Positions 1-6,119 of a stretch of DNA of 10,155 bases are shown here, piece by piece. Origin of the DNA: an uncultured Pseudomonadota bacterium (GTDB lineage Bacteria; SAR324; NAC60-12); NCBI GenBank assembly GCA_913056375.1, contig CAJXNF010000068.1, positions 1 through 10,155 on the forward strand, given 5' to 3'. The notes beneath the pieces are model-generated. The model worked only from the letters and a program-made list of their open reading frames with translations. It ran no database searches and was not told where the DNA came from. Position 1 is the first letter of the stretch; every line of letters starts with the position of its first letter. The position numbers were made by a program, and so were the translations under genes.

Positions 1-236
1 CAGTTCTCGCATGTGTTGCACGGATCAACGTTGTCGGGTTCCAAGCAGTTGAGAGCTTTTGTTAAGATTCTAGCCGCACTGGTTTTTCCTACCCCACGAG
101 ACCCACTAAATAGAAATGCATGGGCTACTCGGTTGCTACGAATCGCATTCTGAAGAATTTGCGCAATGACTTCTTGACCGATCAGATCGGAGAACCGCTG
201 TGGTCGCAGTTTGCGGGCAAGAACAACGTAGGACAT
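1..236 (-). CDS. dnaX: DNA polymerase III subunit gamma/tau, N-terminal part (gene runs off left edge)
   Basis: DnaX is the AAA+ ATPase of the clamp-loader complex, which loads the sliding clamp and ties the replisome together. Only the first 78 codons are present. They begin MSYVVLARKLRPQRFSDLIG, the typical DnaX opening. A Walker A motif, GSRGVGKTS, follows at residues 45-53 with K51 as the ATP-binding lysine. Cys64, Cys73 and Cys76, with a fourth cysteine codon cut by the window edge at 79, match the spacing of the zinc-binding module in E. coli DnaX (64/73/76/79). The ATG (complement of 234-236) gives exactly this conserved N-terminus, so the start is well supported. No Shine-Dalgarno sequence precedes it; the upstream bases are the C-rich 3' end of the SRP RNA. 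The gene follows tRNA-Ser and ffs on the same strand and may be co-transcribed with them. Whether it uses frameshifting to make gamma cannot be seen here. Confidence 0.96.
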   Translation of the reverse strand, partial: MSYVVLARKLRPQRFSDLIGQEVIAQILQNAIRSNRVAHAFLFSGSRGVGKTSAARILTKALNCLEPDNVDPCNTCEN

Positions 237-243
237 GCTAGTA

Positions 244-365
244 GGGGGGATTGGAGAGGCTGAGTTTTGCGGCACATCTACAGGATCTTAGTGCTGCTTC
301 CGTTAAGACCTGACACGGTTCGAAACTTTCGATTGCGCAAAACCCAACCATTTGCAGCTTCCCAC
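244..365 (-). ncRNA. ffs: Small signal recognition particle RNA (4.5S-type SRP RNA)
   Basis: This is the RNA scaffold of the bacterial signal recognition particle; with Ffh it delivers ribosomes making membrane proteins to FtsY. The identifying core is at 293-314 (minus strand). There GUCAGGUC and GAAGCAGC flank a six-base segment UUAACG, in the same register as the E. coli and Bacillus SRP RNAs, which have CGGAAG there. The apical loop is therefore UAAC, of the URRC class, instead of the commoner GGAA. A 14-bp helix closes the hairpin: GGTTGGGTTTTGCG (349-336) pairs fully with CGCAAAACTCAGCC (271-258), counting G-U pairs. An outer stem of GTGGGA (365-360) with TCCCCC (250-245), one mismatch, sets the approximate ends, giving about 120 nt. 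Exact termini are uncertain by several bases. It lies 22 bases downstream of tRNA-Ser and 7 bases before dnaX. SRP RNA next to dnaX is a known arrangement, as in Bacillus scr-dnaX. Confidence 0.9.
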
Positions 366-387
366 AAGGAAACAGGAGGGGCATAGC

Positions 388-477
388 TGGCGGAAAGGGA
401 GGGATTCGAACCCTCGGTACGCTTTCACGCACACACGATTTCCAGTCGTGCACCTTCGGCCACTCGGTCACCTTTCC
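388..477 (-). tRNA. tRNA-Ser, anticodon GGA, with encoded CCA
   Basis: This is a class II tRNA that reads UCC and UCU serine codons. The acceptor stem pairs GGAAAGG (477-471) with CCTTTCC (398-392), followed by discriminator G and an encoded CCA (390-388). The anticodon stem is CACGA/TCGTG with loop CTGGAAA; the anticodon GGA is at 443-441. The long variable arm is a six-pair stem (GTGCGT with GCGTAC, using two G-U pairs) closed by a GAAA loop. The T arm is GAGGG-TTCGAAT-CCCTC. All parts of a functional serine tRNA are present. The first ten bases overlap the end of nuoM on the same strand, so its promoter, if it has its own, must lie inside nuoM. Otherwise it is cut from a longer transcript, probably together with the SRP RNA. 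Confidence 0.98.
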
Positions 478-2048
478 GCAGAGTGTATGCTCTGAGATCC
501 AGCAAAATACGAAAGATGCTCTGCGTTTTCAAGTGCTTTTTCCGGAACACCCACAGTCTGTAAAGTTGGTCGAACCTGAATCTGCTGAGCATAAAAAGAC
601 ACCGTTGGCTCTACCTTGTCGAAGAACAGTTGGGGGTACACTCCCAACAAAACAGCTAGAAATGCCAGTGGGCTCAACACAACAATTTCACGCAAGCCCA
701 GATCAGGACGATGTAACTTGGTGGCTGGACCGAAAAGAACACGTTGCACCATCCAGAGCATGTAAATAGCGGCAATCAAGACACCAACGGCTGCAAACAC
801 TCCAAACCAGAGATTGACCTTTGCTGCGCCAATCATTGTCAAGACCTCACCAATGAAGCTGTTGAGTCCGGGCAGACCTATTGACCCCATGCTGAAGAGA
901 ATGAAAAATCCACTGAAGATTGGCATCGTCTTGAGGAGCCCACCGAAACTTCCAATTTCTTGGCTTTCGCCCTTATGGAGCAGCATTCCAAGACAAAGAA
1001 AAAGTGCACTGGTTACGATTGCGTAGTTGACCATCTGCATCAATCCACCTGTCATCCCCTGCTGATTTAGAGCAAACACCCCAAGCAGAATATAACCCAT
1101 ATGTGAAATGGAAGAATAGGCCATCAAGCGCTTCAGATTTGTCTGTACAATCGCAACTAGGCCACCATAGAGGATGCAAACGAGTGACAGCACCATCAGG
1201 TAATCACTCAATAAAGCCACCGCTTCTGGATACGTTGGCAATGCAAAGCGGAGAAAACCATATGGTCCCAGTTTCATCATGATGGCAGCCATCTCGACAG
1301 AACCAATTGTTGGTGCTTGTTCATGGAAGGAAGGAAGCCAACCGTGAAAAGGAAACAGAGGGATCTTAATTGCGAAGGCCAGGAACATGCCTAGGAATAG
1401 CCAAACCTGAGTAGCTACTGGAATCTCCAACTGATACCAGTCTGTGATCTGAAATGACCAATATCCTGCAGACTGATAAAATAATACTGCCGTATAAACC
1501 AGGGACACGAGCATCAGTAGTGAACCCCAAACCGTATAAATAAAGAAACGATTTGCGGCGACCAAACTCTGAGCTCGCCCCCAACCTCCAATCAGGAAAT
1601 ATAGAGGTATCAGCATCAACTCAAAGAACACATAGAACAGGATTACGTCTAGTGCTACAAAGCATCCCAACACACCGCACTGCAACAAAAGCAGATGGAG
1701 ATTGAACTGCCAAGCTCGTTCCTGCATATTCCAGGAGGCTATTAAAATCAAGGGCTGCAACCAGGCTGCTGCCACTAAGAAAAAGAGATTCAGACCATCC
1801 AGCCCAAGAAAATAATCAATGCCAAATGAACCAATCCAAGTGAAACGCTCGACTAGTTGTAATCCCGCAGTTCCTTCCTGAAAAGCTGTCCAAACAAACA
1901 AACTAAGGATTGCTGTCACCAAACTACTGGTTACGGCTCCCCACTGTGCAGCGCGCCCCTGGTGCGCATCCCGAAAGGTCAATACTAGGAGCACACCCAA
2001 TAACGGCGAAAACACCAAAAGAGAGAGTAGAGGAAAGGTGGAAGTCAT
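468..2048 (-). CDS. nuoM: NADH-quinone oxidoreductase subunit M (complex I antiporter-like subunit)
   Basis: NuoM is one of the proton-translocating antiporter-like membrane subunits of respiratory complex I, acting in the cytoplasmic membrane. The 526-residue product is close to the usual length of about 500 and is strongly hydrophobic throughout, consistent with about 14 helices. Family landmarks are present: E143 in FFELMLIPLY, K228 in AFAIKIPLFPFHGWLP, K259 in MAAIMMKLGPYG, and E401 in GLPGLNSFIGEVL. These correspond to E. coli E144, K234, K265 and E407. The conserved histidine of the QMxxHG motif is replaced (QMVNYAIVTSALF, Y342), and the usual ERxHTR stretch reads LHKGESQEI. About 36 residues after the last helix form a polar tail ending SAER. 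nuoL and nuoN, the usual neighbours, are absent; the gene sits 89 bases after a barrel-protein gene with no clear ribosome site. Its TGA stop (470-468) lies inside tRNA-Ser. It could instead serve another complex I-like enzyme, but it is closest to NuoM. Confidence 0.93.
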   Translation of the reverse strand: MTSTFPLLSLLVFSPLLGVLLVLTFRDAHQGRAAQWGAVTSSLVTAILSLFVWTAFQEGTAGLQLVERFTWIGSFGIDYFLGLDGLNLFFLVAAAWLQPLILIASWNMQERAWQFNLHLLLLQCGVLGCFVALDVILFYVFFELMLIPLYFLIGGWGRAQSLVAANRFFIYTVWGSLLMLVSLVYTAVLFYQSAGYWSFQITDWYQLEIPVATQVWLFLGMFLAFAIKIPLFPFHGWLPSFHEQAPTIGSVEMAAIMMKLGPYGFLRFALPTYPEAVALLSDYLMVLSLVCILYGGLVAIVQTNLKRLMAYSSISHMGYILLGVFALNQQGMTGGLMQMVNYAIVTSALFLCLGMLLHKGESQEIGSFGGLLKTMPIFSGFFILFSMGSIGLPGLNSFIGEVLTMIGAAKVNLWFGVFAAVGVLIAAIYMLWMVQRVLFGPATKLHRPDLGLREIVVLSPLAFLAVLLGVYPQLFFDKVEPTVSFYAQQIQVRPTLQTVGVPEKALENAEHLSYFAGSQSIHSAER

Positions 2049-2137
2049 GTAAAAGCCGATCTCAAGTTGATCTAAATAGTGTTGTGTGTTGAAGTTGCCA
2101 GATTCTAGGACAACCCATCACGAAGGCAAGCCAGAAG

Positions 2138-2827
2138 CTACAACGCATAGAAGTAGTCAAAATAAATCGTATGCACCTGACTTCTGGGTAAAATCGGATC
2201 ATGTTCAGAGATGCCCATCGTTGACAGGTGGAAGCTTAGTGTAAATCGATAGCTCAGCAGCAAACTGGGCACTGCAAACCAGCCCAGACCACCACCAAAA
2301 ACAAGTGAACTTTCATCTACGTAGGTTTTGGTTTGGTCCTCAGCAATTGGACGAATCTGGGCAAATTGGAAACCACTTCCGTAGTGACTCCACCATCGTG
2401 ATGAAAGCGGAGTCGCCCACCAATACCAGATGTTATTTTGGATAACTTCTAGTGAGTTGTAGTTTTTTCCTTGGTACTGAATCTCTTTTGAAATCGAGAC
2501 TGGGCTGATCTGTCGCTCATATTCAAGGGCTCTCTCAGGTTCCACATAGCTAATATGGAAACCAATACCATTTGCCGTACTATCGCCAAAAGTTCTTGTC
2601 TGTCCATCATTGAGGGTAAAATCCAATCGACGGAATCCCACTCCAAAGCTGATACCTCGACCACGTGTCCTGTAGGATTCTGAAAACATTTCTGGTTCTG
2701 GTGACAACGTACGAGTCTCCGAACTCCGCTCCAGCATCTCTGGATAATCTTCAGGATCTACCTGACCCAAAGCGAGAGTGGGTAACAATCCTCCGAGCAG
2801 CAATAAGCATAGAGCACATCGTGACAT
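2138..2827 (-). CDS. Predicted outer-membrane beta-barrel protein, exported, unknown role
   Basis: I do not recognise a named family. The 229-residue product has a Sec-type signal peptide (residues 1-21, hydrophobic LCLLLLGGLLPTLALG, likely cut before Gln22). A polar, acidic segment follows to about residue 55. Then come alternating aromatic and hydrophobic strands typical of a small outer-membrane barrel, for example GISFGVGFRRLDFTL (58-72), ANGIGFHISYVE (85-96), NNIWYWWATPL (131-141), SSLVFGGGLGWFAV (173-186), LLLSYRFTLSFHL (189-201) and the closing VHTIYFDYFYAL (218-229). This would suit about eight strands. The only cysteines are in the signal peptide. The ATG overlaps the lptD stop by one base (TGATG at 2829-2825), so translation is probably coupled to lptD. 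That suggests, without proving, a role in outer-membrane or LPS biology. A periplasmic lipid-binding fold is an alternative. Confidence 0.72.
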   Translation of the reverse strand: MSRCALCLLLLGGLLPTLALGQVDPEDYPEMLERSSETRTLSPEPEMFSESYRTRGRGISFGVGFRRLDFTLNDGQTRTFGDSTANGIGFHISYVEPERALEYERQISPVSISKEIQYQGKNYNSLEVIQNNIWYWWATPLSSRWWSHYGSGFQFAQIRPIAEDQTKTYVDESSLVFGGGLGWFAVPSLLLSYRFTLSFHLSTMGISEHDPILPRSQVHTIYFDYFYAL

Positions 2828-5346
2828 CAGAAGGCTCTTGGCAGCGTTTGTTCCGGCAACAAGACTCCTCCCAGAATCACGCTGGCAAAGATTGTTCGAT
2901 CAACGTATTCTGTCTCTTGTCCTCCACTTGTTGTAGTCTTGTCAACCCGCTCCTCCAGTCTGAGGTTAAATGTCCAACAATCTGGGCGATAGCTGAGAAA
3001 AACCGTATCGGAAACCAATCGACGACGAAATGCAGTACTGGCAGGATTAAGATCAACTGTTCCCGAAAAGCCGAAGGATAGCTCATCGCTAGCCTGGTGG
3101 GTATTGCTGAAACTGAAGCTGGAGGCCGCTTCGAAAGTTTGACCATACGGTGTAGTGTAAGTGCTCTCGTTTTCTCTGAAGGCAACAGATGCTTTACTAT
3201 ACTGACTAACATTTACGTCTACTGATAGTGAGTATTCAACTGTTCGTTGCTGCTGGTGGTTGTACCGATTACGAAAGTTTAGCGCCAAACCTGATCCAGG
3301 CTGCAGCGATAGTTCAATTCTCAAGGGCAATAATGGTTCCCCTGGTTCTGTCTCATCACCTTTTGGAGTCGGACCTTGAGACTGGTAGCCTTCCTCTACA
3401 CGCAGGTAGTCATATGGTTGAATCAAATTCAAACGGGCCAATACCAAACTTTCACCAATTCGCAAATTCTCCTCTGACTGATCCTCAGCACGAAGAGCCA
3501 CTCCACTCTCTACCACTGCAAGAATTTGCAGCAACTTTTCCTCATCGAGTTCCTCACCGAACATTGATTCCAACACTTCCTGCAACTTACTGCGACTAGC
3601 AAATTCACGGTCTTGAAGGCTTTGCAAACGCAACAAAAAAGTTTCTGGAAATTCTTGTTCCTGTAGACGTAAGAAAGAACGCCTAGTAAAGCGCTGCGAC
3701 GGTTCATACTGGCGACGCTTGGCCAGCAAAATGTTATCTAATCGCAGTTCAAGTAGGCGACGCGTAGCAATGCCACCTCCGAACGGCACACCAGAAATAG
3801 AATTCTGGGGTACGTCCTCAATGTAGTCATAACGAATTCTGGGGGTCATTAGATGCTTAAAGCGACTGTAGAGATCACTCTCTGATGCCCAGATCCTTGA
3901 CAACGTAGTATTGAATTCCACATCAGCTGTCCAAATCTGGAAAGTATACTGATCAGAGGGGTCAGATGCACTGGGAGACCAAACGTCGTAAGTAGATATT
4001 GAATGACCAAGCCCCAAGACGCCTTTGAAATACTGGAAAATATTTCGTCGGTAACGCAGTGTTGGATTAACCACCAATCCAGTCCCATTATAGCCTTCTT
4101 CACGGAAGTAGCGGACGAGTGATCCCGCAGCCGACATTGTCAGATCCACTGTTCGGAAGGGTTGTTCACTAAATTGGAAACTGAGTGCTGGGAGGCGTTG
4201 AATCCGGGTAGGGTCGGTGGCCCAGTTCAGCAAGGCAATTTCTTGGAAGACTTTCTCCTGAGATGCGGACAGGGTAACGCTCCCAGAATCATACTGATAG
4301 TTGACAGATCCGGTAAAACTCTGTGCATAATTTGGTTCAGGGTTACGAACTCCCTCATATTCTCGCTGAAACTGGCTATCACTGTAAACTAAACCAGAAA
4401 CAATCAGCCGGCTTCGCTCGTCTAGCTGTTGGTTGTGATTGAGAATCAACTTGTAGCGCTCTGGGCGCAAGGTATTCGGATTCACATCTTCTGGTGCAAG
4501 CTGGCCAGACTCTGTTTGTGGATCACGTGGATCTCGCTCGAAATAGCGTAAAAACTTGACCTCACCTCGCAAATTCTCGCTGAAAGCATACTGATAATCC
4601 AATCCCAGACCCAAGCCTCGGAACTGTACCCACTCAGTACGGATCGTGAGGTCTTGCTCTCGTTCAATCGCCCAGAAGTATGGGAGGGACAGACGATAGC
4701 CTAGATTGAACTTTTCAATGCTCGAGGTTTGTAGGGCGTACTCCGGTGGTAGTAGACCCGTTTGCCTTCGTGTGACTGTGGGCCAAGCCAAATAGGGGAA
4801 GTAAAAAATCGGGACACCCCGAACTCGCAGACTCGTTGAAATAGCTGAAGAATAATTCTCTGGATAGTAGTGCACAGTACTACCACGAATTTCCCAGGCA
4901 GGCTGTTCAGGGTTACAAGTTGTGAACGTACAGTCATATCCGATGAAGTATCCTTCTGGAACACGACGTACCTCACGAGCTGTTATGTAAGCCTCAGTTT
5001 TTGCATCGAAGAAGAAGACTTCTCGAAAGACACCGGAGTTGTCATCTAAATTGATTTCTAATCCTTCAGCAATCAACGTAATCGAACCTTCTCGCAGTCG
5101 AACAAACCCTTGCGCAACGATCAGGTTTTCCTTGCGCAAGAACTCGACTTTCTGGCCTTCAAGTGCGATAGTACCCCATTCGAAGCGGGCATCTTCATAG
5201 CGATAGATTTCTGTTTCAGGATCAAAGATGTAGGAGCGGGCCTCAACACGCAGATCAGCTGGCTGGGCCTGCAGGGAATGAGTAAATCCCCAACAAAGCA
5301 GCCAAACCAAACATAAGCGAAGTAACCGGCTACGACCGTTATGCAT
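2827..5346 (-). CDS. lptD: LPS-assembly protein LptD (outer-membrane LPS translocon)
   Basis: LptD is the outer-membrane barrel that, with the lipoprotein LptE, inserts lipopolysaccharide into the outer leaflet at the end of the Lpt bridge. The 839-residue product starts with a signal peptide (about 1-27, ending SLQA). A periplasmic OstA/LptA-like jellyroll follows (about 30-165, with EARSYIFDPETEIYRYEDAR and a GYDCTFTTCNPEQPAWEI segment). Next is the barrel-entry motif GVPIFYFPYLAWPTVTRRQTG (177-197), then a long series of amphipathic strands ending in a terminal phenylalanine, as outer-membrane barrels often do. Mature cysteines are C139, C144 and C790 (YRPDCW). Residues about 545-630 are charged and helix-like, unlike the barrel strands around them. 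The ATG choice is supported by the signal peptide directly after it, though no Shine-Dalgarno site is visible. It heads the leftward gene set and overlaps the next gene by one base. No lptE or lptA is in the window. Confidence 0.95.
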   Translation of the reverse strand: MHNGRSRLLRLCLVWLLCWGFTHSLQAQPADLRVEARSYIFDPETEIYRYEDARFEWGTIALEGQKVEFLRKENLIVAQGFVRLREGSITLIAEGLEINLDDNSGVFREVFFFDAKTEAYITAREVRRVPEGYFIGYDCTFTTCNPEQPAWEIRGSTVHYYPENYSSAISTSLRVRGVPIFYFPYLAWPTVTRRQTGLLPPEYALQTSSIEKFNLGYRLSLPYFWAIEREQDLTIRTEWVQFRGLGLGLDYQYAFSENLRGEVKFLRYFERDPRDPQTESGQLAPEDVNPNTLRPERYKLILNHNQQLDERSRLIVSGLVYSDSQFQREYEGVRNPEPNYAQSFTGSVNYQYDSGSVTLSASQEKVFQEIALLNWATDPTRIQRLPALSFQFSEQPFRTVDLTMSAAGSLVRYFREEGYNGTGLVVNPTLRYRRNIFQYFKGVLGLGHSISTYDVWSPSASDPSDQYTFQIWTADVEFNTTLSRIWASESDLYSRFKHLMTPRIRYDYIEDVPQNSISGVPFGGGIATRRLLELRLDNILLAKRRQYEPSQRFTRRSFLRLQEQEFPETFLLRLQSLQDREFASRSKLQEVLESMFGEELDEEKLLQILAVVESGVALRAEDQSEENLRIGESLVLARLNLIQPYDYLRVEEGYQSQGPTPKGDETEPGEPLLPLRIELSLQPGSGLALNFRNRYNHQQQRTVEYSLSVDVNVSQYSKASVAFRENESTYTTPYGQTFEAASSFSFSNTHQASDELSFGFSGTVDLNPASTAFRRRLVSDTVFLSYRPDCWTFNLRLEERVDKTTTSGGQETEYVDRTIFASVILGGVLLPEQTLPRAF

Positions 5347-5483
5347 GGAGGGAATGGTTGTGGTTAACAGAACAGAACAAGAAGCCCCAATCTACGAAGA
5401 CTCCTGCAGAGATGCAACTTTTTTGCAGGCTGATTTCTGCTGATCAGGAATCAAATCATCCACCCATTTTCACCAGAAACCCA
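5347..5483. promoter_or_regulatory. Divergent intergenic region, probable promoters for both gene sets
   Basis: This 137-base stretch separates two divergent gene sets, so it must hold the start of at least one transcript in each direction, or nearly so. I see no convincing sigma-70 pair on either strand. On the minus strand TTGCAT (5418-5413 region) is followed 17 bases later by TAGATT, only a weak match. Nested inverted repeats are visible: CCTGCA (5403-5408) with TGCAGG (5424-5429), and inside them TGCAA (5413-5417) with TTGCA (5423-5427). CTGAT (5430-5434) with ATCAG (5443-5447) follows. These could be operator sites or chance. Confidence 0.35.
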
Positions 5484-6119
5484 ATGAAGCACCTCATTTT
5501 GCTCCTGTTTCTGACTTGTTGGCTTCCAGCACTGCCATTTGCCCAGTCTTCTCTACTTGATACGGAGCGCATCCGTAGCCAGCTATTCGAAGGAGCCAAG
5601 AATAAGACAAATAGTGTAACAACGAACGCCCCACAGCGTCAGATAGTTAGTGGTGTCATATCTCGTGTAGCAGATTCTGAGAGTATTTGGCTAAGAATCG
5701 ACGATCGTGGTGAGTTCCGAAAATGGACTTATCAACTCTCGAAAAGTAGCCTCAACCTAAGTCGACAGGAAATTCGAGTCTACCTACAGTATGTGTCTCC
5801 CAAGCTATCGATTAACCGAGGCAAAGAATACAACGAATGGTTCCAGAAAAAAGTAGCTTTTGAGTTGGGTAAGTCCTTCAGTGGTCGATCCGTCAGAGTT
5901 GAGTATGAGCTTCAAGAAGAACTTTATCGGCTCAACGGCATCGTTCTATCTGGCGACACAAACGTTAATCTCTGGATGGTGCAAAACGGCTGGTCCTTCT
6001 ATTTGCTAACGGAAGGCGCCAATCCTGATGAACAGCAATTCTTGGCTGCCGAAGCAATGGCCCGGAACAAAAAAGTTGGACTATGGGATGAACAGTTGCA
6101 GGGCAGTACAAATCAATGA
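5484..6119 (+). CDS. Exported staphylococcal-nuclease-like (SNase-fold) protein, probably catalytically altered
   Basis: The 211-residue product carries a signal peptide (MKHLILLLFLTCWLPALPFA, likely cut near residue 20) and then a short polar linker. An SNase-like OB-fold domain covers about 53-203. Family traits are the opening strand GVISRVADSESIWLRID (57-73), the FELGKSFSGRSVRVEYE helix and strand (126-142), the NVNLWMVQNGWSFY segment (160-173), and the closing AMARNKKVGLWDEQ (191-204). In active nucleases the centre reads roughly vRLxGIDxPE. Here it is IRVYLQYVSPK, keeping an Arg (R98) but with Lys107 where the catalytic Glu belongs. R149 in YRLNG may stand for the second catalytic Arg. 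A TTG-initiated start at 5358 would be possible, but it would bury the signal peptide behind 42 residues, so the ATG at 5484 is preferred. The stop overlaps the yggS start (ATGA), making it first in the rightward operon. It may bind nucleic acid or protein without cleaving. Confidence 0.8.
   Translation: MKHLILLLFLTCWLPALPFAQSSLLDTERIRSQLFEGAKNKTNSVTTNAPQRQIVSGVISRVADSESIWLRIDDRGEFRKWTYQLSKSSLNLSRQEIRVYLQYVSPKLSINRGKEYNEWFQKKVAFELGKSFSGRSVRVEYELQEELYRLNGIVLSGDTNVNLWMVQNGWSFYLLTEGANPDEQQFLAAEAMARNKKVGLWDEQLQGSTNQ

Noticed and set aside
238..471. 77-codon reading frame on the minus strand
   Set aside because: It runs through tRNA-Ser and the SRP RNA; its translation has no protein-like character, and the RNA genes explain the sequence.
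2049..2137. Possible terminator or promoter between the barrel-protein gene and nuoM
   Set aside because: I found no GC-rich hairpin with a T run and only a poor -10-like TATTTA without a matching -35; the GATC pair there is a trivial palindrome.
2665..3081. 138-codon reading frame on the plus strand
   Set aside because: It lies antisense to lptD and the barrel-protein gene, is Cys/Ser-rich, and has no ribosome site or family motif.
3228..3599. 123-codon reading frame on the plus strand
   Set aside because: It is antisense to the well-supported lptD gene, with no recognisable protein features.
5358..5483. Upstream TTG start extending the SNase-like gene by 42 residues
   Set aside because: It would place a polar 42-residue stretch before a classical signal peptide, and the ATG at 5484 gives a normal exported protein.
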